Assembly (NCBI RefSeq): GCF_002043005.1
Contig: NZ_CP020330.1
Span: 2,622,001-2,686,000, forward strand
Length of the DNA stretch: 64,000 nucleotides
Direction of reading: 5' to 3'
From: Martelella mediterranea DSM 17316
GTDB taxonomy: Bacteria > Pseudomonadota > Alphaproteobacteria > Rhizobiales > Rhizobiaceae
In this document: positions 8,427 to 17,455 of the stretch, one piece after another
Layout: every line of letters begins with the position of its first letter
Numbering within the stretch: position 1 is the first letter of the stretch
Program-made: the position numbers and the translations under genes
The notes under the pieces: generated by a model
Seen by the model: the letters and a program-made list of their open reading frames with translations, nothing else
Database searches by the model: none
What the model was told of the DNA's origin: nothing

Positions 8427-11400
8427 TCAGAAGAAGCCGCGGCGGTTCCACCAGCCACGTTTGGGCTTGGCTTCCTCGTCTTCGTTTTCGGCCTTTGCGC
8501 CGCCGGAGGTGACCACCGGCGCGGAATGGGTCACGTTGGAGGCGCGGTTGGAGCGCTTGGGGGCGTTTTCTGCTGCGACTTCTTCCACAGCAGGAGCCGC
8601 AGCCGCCTCGTCGTCGAGATCTGCGGCCGCTTCGACGGTCGCATCTTCCTCGACTTCGGTTTCGCCGGCCGGTTCCGCGGGCGTTTGCTCGACGGCCTCC
8701 TTGGCCGTTTCCGCGTCTGCCTGTTCAGCCGGCGCTTCGCTCTCGGCGCGCTTGGGCTTGCGGCGGCGGCGCGGCTTGCGGCCTTCGATCTCGGTCATGG
8801 CCTCGTCCTCGGTGACCTCGGACGGCTGATCGGCGGGGGCATCGGCCTCTGCGGCCGGTGCATCGCTGACCGTCTCGGAGGCTACCGCTTCGGAAGCGAC
8901 CTCTTCAACCGGCTGGCGATTGTCCGCATCAACCGCTTCGGCGTCAGACTGGTTCTCGGCCGACGTATCGGCGTTGTTGTCCTCGGCCGTCTGCGGCGCG
9001 TTCTCATCGCTGCGATTGCGACGTCCGCCACGCTTGCCGCGGCGGCGCTTGCGGCGCGGCTTGTCGGAACCCTGGTCGCCGTCGTCGCTGGCCGATGACT
9101 GATTGTCATCGTCGCCCGCCTCGGCGGTCTGTTCGTTGTCGCCTTCGTCGTTCTGCTGACCGTTGCGGCCGCGGCGGCGGCGGCGCTTGCGGCGCGAGCG
9201 GCCATTGTCCTCGTCGGCGCTTGCCTCGGGCTTGCTTGCCTCGGGCTGGTCGTCATCTTCCGTTTCGTCGATCTCCTCGACGATGTCGTCTTCCGGCTCA
9301 TCAGGGAAATCGAGCAGCGTCTCGATCTTGACCGGCGTCTCCACGGGCTCGCCGCGATCGATCTCGAAATGGCTGGTCGTCAGCGTCGCGTCTGCCTTGA
9401 TGATGATCTCGACGCCGAAACGGGCTTCGTAGTCCACGATCGTGTTGCGCTTCTGGTTGAGCAGATAGAGCGCGTTTTCGGGCGTGGTCCGCACGGTGAT
9501 GTTGTGCGTGGTGTTCTTCAGCAGATATTCCTCGACCCCGCGCAGCACATGGAGCCCGACGGAGGACTGCGAAAGCACGTGGCCGGTGCCGCCGCAATGG
9601 CTGCAGACCTGGGTCGTGGATTCCAGCACCGAGGCGCGGATGCGCTGGCGCGACATTTCCAGAAGGCCGAAATGCGAGATGCGGCCGACCTGGATGCGGG
9701 CGCGATCGTGTTTCAGGCAGTCCTTCAGCTTCTTCTCGACGGCGCGGTTGTTGCGCTTTTCTTCCATGTCGATGAAGTCGATGACGACGAGGCCTGCAAG
9801 GTCGCGCAGGCGAAGCTGGCGCGCCACTTCTTCCGCGGCCTCGAGGTTCGTCTGAAGCGCGGTGTCCTCGATCGAGTGCTCGCGGGTGGAGCGGCCGGAG
9901 TTGACGTCGACGGCGACCAGCGCCTCGGTCTGGTTGATGATCAGGTAGCCGCCGGATTTCAGCGTCACCTGCGGCTGCAGCATGCGGTCGAGCTGGGCTT
10001 CGATGCCGGAGCGCGAGAAGATCGGATGCACGTCGCGATAGCGCTGCACCACCTTGGCGTGGCTCGGCATCAGCATCTTCATGAAGTCTTTCGCTTCACG
10101 ATAGCCGTTTTCGCCGGAGACGATGATCTCGCTGATATCCTTGTTGTAGAGATCGCGGATCGAGCGCTTGATCAGGCTGCCTTCCTCGTAGACAAGGCAG
10201 GGCGCGGTCGATGTCAGCGTCTTGGTGCGGACATTTTCCCAAAGCCGCATCAGATATTCGAAGTCGCGCTTGACCTCGGCCTTGGTGCGGTTGGCGCCGG
10301 CGGTGCGCAGGATCACGCCCATGCCCTGCGGCACTTCGAGATCCTTGGCGACATCCTTAAGCCGCTTGCGGTCGGCCGGATTGGTGATCTTGCGGGAAAT
10401 GCCGCCGCCGCGCGCGGTGTTCGGCATCAGCACCGAATAGCGGCCGGCGAGCGAGAGATAGGTGGTCAGCGCCGCGCCCTTGTTGCCGCGTTCTTCCTTG
10501 GCAACCTGCACCAGCAGGATCTGGCGGCGCTTGATCACTTCCTGGATGCGATACTGCTTGCGCGCCTTGCGGTGGTTGTATTCCGGCACTTCCTCCATGG
10601 CGTCCTCGGCGCCGACGGATTCGACGCTGTCGTCGTCATCGTCCACGTCTTCGGAAACCGTGTCGGCATCGACCTCGGCCGCCATATGCGTCGGGCCCTT
10701 GCCATCCTTGGAAGAGCCGTCATCGGACGGGCCGTCTTCAGAGGCGGCGCCTTCATTGGCGGCATCCGCGGGCTTTTCGGCCTCGTCGCTGGCCTTGGCA
10801 TCCTTCTTGGCGGCGGGCTTGCGGCGACGGCGCGGCTTCGGCTTCTTGGCGGCTTCGTCGTCGCTCTCGGCGGTTGCCGCATCGGCGTCCGCCGTCTTGG
10901 CGTCGGCTTCCGCCGCGTCGGCCTTTTCGGCGGTGTCGGTGTCCGCGGGCGCTTCGGCCTTGGGTTCAGCGCTCTCGTCCGGTTTGGCGTCCTGCGGCTT
11001 GGCCTCTTCGGCCTTTGCGTCCTCTGACTTTGCGTCCTGGGCCTTGGCGTCGTCAGTCTTGGCCTTGGAGGTTTTGGCGCGGCCACGGCGGGTGCGCGGC
11101 TTCGGCTTGGTTTCGTCCTCGGCTGCGGCCTTCTCGGAGGCCTCCGACGGCTGCGACAGCGCGCTGTCGGTATCGTCGTCGTCATCGCTGTCGGAGACTT
11201 CCCTCAGCAGCGCTTCACGATCGGCGAGCGGAATCTGATAGTAGTCGGGGTGAATTTCCGAAAAGGCGAGGAAGCCGTGGCGGTTGCCGCCATAATCCAC
11301 AAAGGCGGCCTGGAGAGAGGGCTCCACCCGCGTGACCTTTGCAAGGTAAATATTGCCGCGCAGCTGTTTCTTGTGCTGCGATTCGAAATCGAACTCCTCT

Positions 11401-11474
11401 ATACGATTTCCGCGAACGACAACGACGCGTGTCTCTTCTTCATGAGACGCGTCGATAAGCATTTTATCTGCCAT
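8427..11474 (-). CDS. rne: Ribonuclease E
   Basis: A 1015-residue endoribonuclease, the core of the RNA degradosome, for mRNA decay and rRNA/tRNA processing. The S1 domain starts near residue 35 (GNIYLAKVTRVEPSLQAAFVDYG, shortened) but is interrupted at about 92-305 by a low-complexity acidic/basic insert with repeated D-A-K units, then resumes at YRIQEVIKRRQ. The DNase I-like catalytic part has D523 (VDVNSG) and D566 (VIDFID), 43 residues apart as in the E. coli pair. The Zn-link is C624-SH-C627. The disordered C-terminal half carries arginine-rich RNA-binding blocks and ends RGWWNRRGFF. The position beside amiC-mrcA-prfB is the usual rhizobial order. Confidence 0.97.
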   Translation of the reverse strand: MADKMLIDASHEEETRVVVVRGNRIEEFDFESQHKKQLRGNIYLAKVTRVEPSLQAAFVDYGGNRHGFLAFSEIHPDYYQIPLADREALLREVSDSDDDDDTDSALSQPSEASEKAAAEDETKPKPRTRRGRAKTSKAKTDDAKAQDAKSEDAKAEEAKPQDAKPDESAEPKAEAPADTDTAEKADAAEADAKTADADAATAESDDEAAKKPKPRRRRKPAAKKDAKASDEAEKPADAANEGAASEDGPSDDGSSKDGKGPTHMAAEVDADTVSEDVDDDDDSVESVGAEDAMEEVPEYNHRKARKQYRIQEVIKRRQILLVQVAKEERGNKGAALTTYLSLAGRYSVLMPNTARGGGISRKITNPADRKRLKDVAKDLEVPQGMGVILRTAGANRTKAEVKRDFEYLMRLWENVRTKTLTSTAPCLVYEEGSLIKRSIRDLYNKDISEIIVSGENGYREAKDFMKMLMPSHAKVVQRYRDVHPIFSRSGIEAQLDRMLQPQVTLKSGGYLIINQTEALVAVDVNSGRSTREHSIEDTALQTNLEAAEEVARQLRLRDLAGLVVIDFIDMEEKRNNRAVEKKLKDCLKHDRARIQVGRISHFGLLEMSRQRIRASVLESTTQVCSHCGGTGHVLSQSSVGLHVLRGVEEYLLKNTTHNITVRTTPENALYLLNQKRNTIVDYEARFGVEIIIKADATLTTSHFEIDRGEPVETPVKIETLLDFPDEPEDDIVEEIDETEDDDQPEASKPEASADEDNGRSRRKRRRRRGRNGQQNDEGDNEQTAEAGDDDNQSSASDDGDQGSDKPRRKRRRGKRGGRRNRSDENAPQTAEDNNADTSAENQSDAEAVDADNRQPVEEVASEAVASETVSDAPAAEADAPADQPSEVTEDEAMTEIEGRKPRRRRKPKRAESEAPAEQADAETAKEAVEQTPAEPAGETEVEEDATVEAAADLDDEAAAAPAVEEVAAENAPKRSNRASNVTHSAPVVTSGGAKAENEDEEAKPKRGWWNRRGFF

Positions 11475-12117
11475 TTAAGATGAGCTCCTCGGCGCGCATG
11501 GCTGGCGGCTTCGGAACGGGTCGATGCCCTTGTCCGGAAATGGTCGCCAGCGGAAACGCCGGATGAAATAATGTCCGACCGTCGCAACGAAACGCGGGCG
11601 GCTGCTTCTCGAATCAGTCCGGCGCCCTCGAAGGGGGCGCGGGCCGATGGAAGAATTTGACGCTTCGTTCTCATATATAGCCAGTCGAAACAAACATTGC
11701 CTAACCCCGAATTCGGGGCGATGAAATCGCTTCCGGGAAAGCCCGGGAAGCATTGACCCTTAAGCCGCAACGCTTTTGTGAGTAGCGTATGCCGGCCAAG
11801 ATATACTGTCCGGTGAGTGGAACGACGGCGGACGCTCAATCGCTTCATGTGGCGCCAATCGTGGAAAGACCGGCTGCCCTTGCGCGCAATTGTCCCGTCA
11901 TAAATGTCCACCTGAGCCACATTAGTATGTATTCGTTGATGCAATAGCAAGAAAAATCCAATCCACGGTAATATTTGAGAAATTGCCGAAACTGCTTTAT
12001 TACGACGCAAGGTTGTGGCGAAGGCTGATATGTTTCGGAAAGCGTCACGTTTTTGCCATGCCTCTGTCCTTAAACGAGAGGCCTTGAAGGCGAAAGCGGG
12101 TTCGCGCGGAAAGACCT
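11475..12117. other. Divergent intergenic region between rne and amiC
   Basis: About 640 bases without a convincing gene. On the minus side it must carry the promoter and leader of rne; a TATATA-like hexamer lies near 11673, but no good -35 partner is visible at normal spacing. Inverted GC-rich stretches near 11620-11640 (GGCGCC, CCCTCGAAGGGGGCG) could fold in the rne leader. The half near amiC is more AT-rich and presumably holds its promoter. Short open frames on both strands here look random. Confidence 0.5.
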
Positions 12118-13380
12118 ATGAGAGGTGGCATGAGGGGAAGGCGGCAAGGCCTTGTTTTTACACGATTGACGATGCTGGTCCTTCGACCTTTGTTTGTCGT
12201 TCTCGCCTTGGTGTGCGCGCTTTCGCCGTCCGTTTCGGCGCGTGCTTCCGACGACGATGCGGCCGCGCCGCTGATCGCCTACAACGCCCTGCTTGTCGGC
12301 GATGACGCCCGGGCCCGGCTGGTGGTCGATTTCGACCGCAAGCCCGAATTCAGCTATCACTATCTCAAGGATCCGGCGCGCGTGGTGATCACGCTGCCCG
12401 CCACCGCCTTCGGCTTTTCCGATGACGCGGTCGAGGCGCGCGGGCTGATCAGCGACATCCGCTACGGCGTCACCGGTCCCGGCCAGTCGCGCATCGTGCT
12501 CTCGGCGCGCGAGCCGATCCAGATGACGCTCGCGGAGGTGCGCGAGGAAGGCGATGCTGGCTTCCGTCTGGTGATCGATCTGGCGATTGCCGACAGCGCT
12601 CTCTTCGAGAAGCTTCTCGCCGGCCGGCAGGAAACGCCTGCCGCGGCGTTCGCCCGGCAGGATGTTGCCGCGCCGGAGGAGGACGACAGTTTCGTGGTTG
12701 CGATCGATGCCGGCCATGGCGGCATCGATACCGGCGCGATCGGCGAAGATAGCCAAACGCTGGAAAAGGACATCACCCTCGATTTCGCCCGCGCCTTCGC
12801 TCAAAAGCTTCAGGCCGTGCCCGGCTATGATTCCTATCTGACCCGTGACGCGGATATCTATCTGTCGCTTACCAGGCGCGTCGAGCTTGCCCGTCAGCAC
12901 GGCGCGGACCTGTTCATTTCGCTGCACGCCGATTCGCTCAACCAGCCCGATATTTCGGGCGCGACCGTCTATACCCTGTCCGATCGCGCCTCCGACCGGC
13001 TGGCTGCGGCGCTCGCCGAGCGCGAAAACCTTTCCAACGAGATCATGGGGATCGAGGCCTCGGTCGAGCCTGAGGAGGTGACCGACATCCTGCTGGACCT
13101 GACGCGGCGCGAGACCCAGAGCTTTTCGATTTCGCTCGCGGACCAGGTCGTGGCCGCGTTCGAGGGCCAGATCAGCCTGATCAACAATCCGCACCGCTAT
13201 GCGGGCTTCATGGTTCTGAGAGCGCCGGATATCCCGTCGATCCTGCTCGAGATCGGATTCCTGTCCAACCCCGAGGATGAGAAGCGCATGCTCGACCCGG
13301 TCTGGCGCGACAAGCTTGTCGACAGGCTGGTCGATGCGGTGACGCGCTATCGCAGCCCTATGGTATCGGCCATGCCCTAG
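12118..13380 (+). CDS. amiC: N-acetylmuramoyl-L-alanine amidase
   Basis: A 420-residue periplasmic amidase that cleaves the amide between MurNAc and the stem peptide, needed for daughter cell separation. An N-terminal signal region ends near residue 42 (PSVSARA). An AMIN domain (about 50-165) for septal or wall targeting follows, then an Amidase_3 zinc domain (190-415). Zinc motifs are visible: VAIDAGHGGIDTGAIG, E in LEKDITLDF, SLHADS, and the catalytic E in LLEIGFLSNPEDE. A downstream ATG at 12172 would give a tighter signal peptide. It precedes mrcA in the same direction. Confidence 0.95.
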   Translation: MRGGMRGRRQGLVFTRLTMLVLRPLFVVLALVCALSPSVSARASDDDAAAPLIAYNALLVGDDARARLVVDFDRKPEFSYHYLKDPARVVITLPATAFGFSDDAVEARGLISDIRYGVTGPGQSRIVLSAREPIQMTLAEVREEGDAGFRLVIDLAIADSALFEKLLAGRQETPAAAFARQDVAAPEEDDSFVVAIDAGHGGIDTGAIGEDSQTLEKDITLDFARAFAQKLQAVPGYDSYLTRDADIYLSLTRRVELARQHGADLFISLHADSLNQPDISGATVYTLSDRASDRLAAALAERENLSNEIMGIEASVEPEEVTDILLDLTRRETQSFSISLADQVVAAFEGQISLINNPHRYAGFMVLRAPDIPSILLEIGFLSNPEDEKRMLDPVWRDKLVDRLVDAVTRYRSPMVSAMP

Positions 13381-13612
13381 ACTTCGGGCGATAATGAAAG
13401 GTTTATCAAAGCTGTCGTCGCAAAAAGCGCACATTCATTGTAAAAAGGATAGCCGGGTATTTTAATTCGGGCCTGCGGGCGATATCTGCGATAAATCGAC
13501 GGCGGCGAAGGCAGGGCGATGCGGTAAAGCATCGGCACAGCCTCGCGGAAATCCGGGGCGCGGCGAAGGCCGCGACGCCGGCGGCGCGTTCAGGACAAGG
13601 TATGAAAAACAC

Positions 13613-16069
13613 GTGACTGTGATCAAGTTCATCGGATATCTCTTCGGCATCGCATGCGCGCTTTTCCTGGTCGTTGCGGTCGGCATCGGGATCTATCTCG
13701 GCAATGTGGCGAAGGACCTTCCGGACTACGAGGTGCTTGCGCAGTACACCCCGCCGGTGACGACCCGCGTCTATGCCGGCAATGGCGAGCTGATGGCCGA
13801 ATATGCCCATGAGCGTCGCCTGTTCCTGCCGATCGACGCCATTCCGATGCGCGTGCGCGGCGCCTTCCTCTCGGCGGAAGACAAGAATTTCTACACCCAT
13901 CCCGGCATCGATGTCGTCGGTCTTGCCCGCGCGGTGTTCACCAACGTGAAGAATATGGGCACCGGCCGTCGCCCCGTCGGCGCCTCGACCATCACGCAGC
14001 AGGTTGCCAAGAACTTCCTTCTGTCCTCGGACCAGACCTATGAGCGCAAGGTCAAGGAGGCGATCCTCTCCTTCCGCATCGAACAGGCCTATTCGAAGGA
14101 CACGATCCTCGAACTCTATCTGAACGAGGTCTATTACGGCCGCAACGCCTTCGGCATCGCCGACGCGGCGCTGACCTATTTCGACAAGCCGGTCTCCGAC
14201 CTGACGATTGCCGAAAGCGCCTATCTCGCGGCTGTTCTCAAGGGACCCGCCAACTACGATCCCTATCGCCATCCCGATGCCGCGATCGAGCGCCGCAACT
14301 GGGTGATCAGCCGGATGGAGGAAAACGGCTACATCACTGCCGCGGAAGCCGATCTCGCCCGCGCCGAGCCGCTCGGCGTCGTTTCCGGCTACCAGAACCA
14401 GCCCGTTGTCGGCGACGAGTATTTCGCCGAGGCCGTGCGCCGCGAGCTGAAGGATGAGTATGGCGAGGAGATGCTTTACGAGGGCGGTCTGTCGGTGCGC
14501 ACCTCGCTTGATCCGCAGATGCAGCTTTATGCGCAGCAGGCGCTGCGTGACGGGCTGATCCGCTATGACGAGGCCGCCGGTTATCGCGGACCGATCGATC
14601 AGATCTCGACGGCCGAGGACTGGGGCCCGGCGCTGGCGAAGATGACGCCGCTCTGGGACGTGCGGGACTGGCAGATCGCGGTGGTGCTCGGCGTCAGCGC
14701 CGACGGCGCCGAGATCGGCCTGCGTCCGCCGCTCGATGCCGCCGGCCGGGTTGCCGATGCGCGCGATACCGGCTTCATCCCCGCCGCCGACATGAAATGG
14801 GCCTATCGCTTCCTCGAAAAGGGCAAGAAGAACGCCACCAGCCCGGAAGGCGTGCTGTCGCCGGGAGACGTCGTCTACGTTCAGCCGACGGGCGAGGGCA
14901 ATAATTACCGCCTTCGCCAGGTGCCGAAGGTGCAGGGCGGCCTTGTGGCCATGGACCCGGAAACGGGCCGCGTGCTCGCCATGGTCGGCGGCTTCTCCTT
15001 CTCCAAGAGCCAGTTCAACCGCGCCACCCAGGCGATGCGCCAGCCGGGTTCGTCGTTCAAGCCGTTCGTCTACGCCGCCGCGCTCGACAATGGCTATACG
15101 CCGGCCTCCGTGGTCATGGATGCGCCGGTGGAGTTCGAATCGGGCGGCGAGATCTGGAAGCCGCAGAACTATTCCGGCGACTTCTCCGGTCCGCAGACGC
15201 TGCGCACCGGCATCGAGAAATCCAAGAACCTGATGACGGTGCGTCTCGCCAACGACCTTGGCATGGATACGGTCGCCGATTACGCCGAACGGTTCGGCAT
15301 CTATGACCACATGGACCCGGTGCTCGCCATGTCGCTCGGCTCCGGCGAGACCACGGTGATGCGGCTGGTTTCGGCCTATGCGGTGATCGCCAATGGCGGC
15401 AAGCAGGTCAACCCGACGCTGATCGACCGTATTCAGGACCGCTACGGCAAGACCATCTTCAAGCATGAGGAGCGCGAGTGCGAAAACTGCAACGCGCCGG
15501 TCTGGAGCGGCCAGGGCGAGCCTATCCTGATCGACGCCCGCCAGCAGGTGCTGGACCCGATGACCTCCTACCAGATCACCTCGATGATGGAAGGCGTGGT
15601 CCAGCGCGGAACGGCGGCAAGCGCGGTCAAGCTCGACCGCCCGGTCGCCGGCAAGACCGGCACCACCAATGACGAGAAGGATGCCTGGTTCGTCGGCTTC
15701 ACGCCCAACCTCGTGGCCGGCCTCTATATCGGCTTCGACCAGCCGGCCACGCTTGGCCGTCATGGCACGGGCGGCGGGCTTGCGGCGCCGATCTTCAACG
15801 AATTCATGACCAATGCGCTGAAGACGCTGCCGAAGGAAAACTTCATCGAGCCGGAAGGCATGACCAATATCGCGGTCAATCGCTCCACCGGCATGCGCGC
15901 ATCCGGCTCCGGCCCCAATGTCATCATGGAGGCGTTCAAGCCCGGCTCAGGCCCGGCGGAAGCCTTCGACGTGATCGACATGAGCAGCTACAAGTCGCCC
16001 GAGCAAATCCTGCGCGAATCCCCGCAGGCGCAAAAGGCGATCTCCACCGGCTCCAGCGGCCTCTATTGA
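13613..16069 (+). CDS. mrcA: Class A penicillin-binding protein 1A
   Basis: An 818-residue bifunctional peptidoglycan synthase anchored by one N-terminal helix (about 5-27). The glycosyltransferase 51 domain has the catalytic E in SAEDKNFYTHPGID and GASTITQQVAKNFLLS. A large inserted OB-like part (about 320-440) lies between the two domains. The transpeptidase has SSFK starting at about residue 480, SKN (KSKNLMT) near residue 540 and KTG (AGKTGTTNDEKDAWF). The GTG start at 13613 is used. The upstream neighbour is amiC and the downstream neighbour prfB, as in other rhizobia. It polymerises lipid II into crosslinked glycan. Confidence 0.96.
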   Translation: MTVIKFIGYLFGIACALFLVVAVGIGIYLGNVAKDLPDYEVLAQYTPPVTTRVYAGNGELMAEYAHERRLFLPIDAIPMRVRGAFLSAEDKNFYTHPGIDVVGLARAVFTNVKNMGTGRRPVGASTITQQVAKNFLLSSDQTYERKVKEAILSFRIEQAYSKDTILELYLNEVYYGRNAFGIADAALTYFDKPVSDLTIAESAYLAAVLKGPANYDPYRHPDAAIERRNWVISRMEENGYITAAEADLARAEPLGVVSGYQNQPVVGDEYFAEAVRRELKDEYGEEMLYEGGLSVRTSLDPQMQLYAQQALRDGLIRYDEAAGYRGPIDQISTAEDWGPALAKMTPLWDVRDWQIAVVLGVSADGAEIGLRPPLDAAGRVADARDTGFIPAADMKWAYRFLEKGKKNATSPEGVLSPGDVVYVQPTGEGNNYRLRQVPKVQGGLVAMDPETGRVLAMVGGFSFSKSQFNRATQAMRQPGSSFKPFVYAAALDNGYTPASVVMDAPVEFESGGEIWKPQNYSGDFSGPQTLRTGIEKSKNLMTVRLANDLGMDTVADYAERFGIYDHMDPVLAMSLGSGETTVMRLVSAYAVIANGGKQVNPTLIDRIQDRYGKTIFKHEERECENCNAPVWSGQGEPILIDARQQVLDPMTSYQITSMMEGVVQRGTAASAVKLDRPVAGKTGTTNDEKDAWFVGFTPNLVAGLYIGFDQPATLGRHGTGGGLAAPIFNEFMTNALKTLPKENFIEPEGMTNIAVNRSTGMRASGSGPNVIMEAFKPGSGPAEAFDVIDMSSYKSPEQILRESPQAQKAISTGSSGLY

Positions 16070-16148
16070 GGCGGCGGCGGGGTTTACATCCGCCCGCCGC
16101 CCGCTTATTCACCGGCCAAACGGATTTTCAGGAACGACAGAGAGTATC

Positions 16149-17277
16149 ATGCGCGCGGAAATCGAAGGCATTGTCGACGATATCAAGCAGGGTGTTGGCC
16201 TGCTGAGGAGGCATCTTTGACTGGGATCAGGCAATCAAACGGCTGGACTGGCTGAACAACAAGGCTGAAGACCCGAATATCTGGAATGACGCTGCCGAGG
16301 CCCAGAAGCTGATGCGCGAGCGCCAGCTTCTGGAGGATGGCATTTCCGCCGTCCGCCGGGTCGAGGACGAACTTTCAGACAATATCGAACTGATCGAACT
16401 TGGCGAGGAAGAGGGCGACGAGGCCGTCGTTCGCGACGCCGAGGAAGGCCTGCGCAAGATGCTCGCCGATGTCGAGCGCCGCCAGGTGGAGGCCATGCTT
16501 TCCGGCGAGGCCGACGGCAACGACACCTATCTCGAAGTCCATTCGGGCGCGGGCGGCACGGAAAGCCAGGACTGGGCCAACATGCTTTTGCGCATGTATA
16601 CCCGCTGGGCCGAGCGGCAGGGCTACAAGGTCGAGGTGCTGGAAGTCCATGACGGGGAAGAGGCCGGCATCAAGTCCGCGACCATCCAGGTCAAGGGCCA
16701 CAATGCCTATGGCTGGCTGAAGACGGAATCCGGCGTGCATCGGCTGGTGCGAATTTCACCCTATGACAGCAATGCCCGGCGACACACCTCGTTTTCTTCC
16801 GTCTGGGTCTATCCCGTGGTCGATGATTCGATCGAGATCGATATCAACGAGAGCGATTGCCGGATCGATACCTATCGTTCCTCCGGCGCTGGCGGGCAGC
16901 ACGTCAACACCACCGATTCGGCGGTGCGCATCACCCATATTCCGAGCGGGATCGTGGTGCAGTGCCAGCAGGAGCGCTCCCAGCACAAGAACCGCGCCAA
17001 GGCGTGGGACATGCTGCGCGCCCGCCTTTACGAGGCGGAACTGCAGAAGCGTGAGGACGCGGCCAACCAGGAAGCGGCCTCCAAGACCGATATCGGCTGG
17101 GGCCACCAGATCCGTTCTTACGTGCTGCAGCCCTATCAGCTCGTCAAGGACCTGCGCACCGGCGTTGAAAGCACGTCGCCGTCCGACGTTCTCGACGGCG
17201 CTCTGACGCCGTTCATGGAGGCAGCGCTCGCCAATCGCATCGAGGGCAACAGCGAAGGCGTCGAGGATATCGACTGA
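16149..17277 (+). CDS. prfB: Peptide chain release factor 2 (programmed frameshift)
   Basis: RF2 recognises UGA and UAA stop codons and triggers peptide release. The gene is read as 16149-16217 joined to 16219-17277, 375 residues. The 23-codon zero frame stops at an in-frame TGA (16218-16220); a +1 shift at CTT-TGA-C restores the main frame, which continues [19 protein letters not shown]. The GGQ peptidyl-hydrolysis motif is in [14 protein letters not shown]. The stop-recognition loop reads [13 protein letters not shown], where E. coli has SPF; I recall SPY in other rhizobial RF2 proteins. Without the shift only a 23-residue peptide is made. Confidence 0.95.
16205..16221 (+). promoter_or_regulatory. 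RF2 autoregulatory +1 frameshift site
   Basis: The sequence AGGAGG-CAT-CTT-TGA-C has the three classical parts: an internal Shine-Dalgarno (AGGAGG), a slippery CTT codon and a weak UGA-C stop context. The E. coli site is AGGGGG-TAT-CTT-TGA-C. Low RF2 lets ribosomes pause at UGA and shift, so RF2 controls its own synthesis. The Shine-Dalgarno here is stronger than that of E. coli. Confidence 0.95.
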
Positions 17278-17308
17278 CCGGGAGCGGGCTCAGTCTCAGC
17301 CGCGAATT

Positions 17309-17329
17309 TCCCCCTCAAGGGAGAGATTG
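17309..17329. repeat. Fragment of a RIME-like repeat arm
   Basis: A 21-base stretch (CCCCTCAAGG, GAGAGATTG) matches the right terminal arm of the RIME-like elements seen near 8.2 kb and 51.4 kb, with no left arm nearby. It looks like a decayed or truncated copy between prfB and its terminator. Confidence 0.45.
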
Positions 17330-17394
17330 ATAGCGGGGAGGGTCCCCGGACCAGCCAGATGTGCGCGTGCTCTGTGCACTTGGTCAATAAAATG

Positions 17395-17425
17395 AAGCCG
17401 CCCCGGAGGTCCGGAGCGGCTTTTT
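17395..17425 (+). terminator. Terminator of prfB, possibly bidirectional
   Basis: A 12-base stem (AAGCCGCCCCGG with CCGGAGCGGCTT, one mismatch) with a 4-base loop is followed by TTTTT on the plus strand. The minus side is also T-rich (CATTTTATTG), so it may serve the convergent transglycosylase gene as well. Confidence 0.85.
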
Positions 17426-17455
17426 CATATGCTTGTTTCAGTAAGGCCGCGCGGC

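Noticed and set aside
13406..15763. 785-codon minus-strand open frame
   Set aside because: It lies opposite mrcA, whose catalytic motifs are complete; shadow frame.
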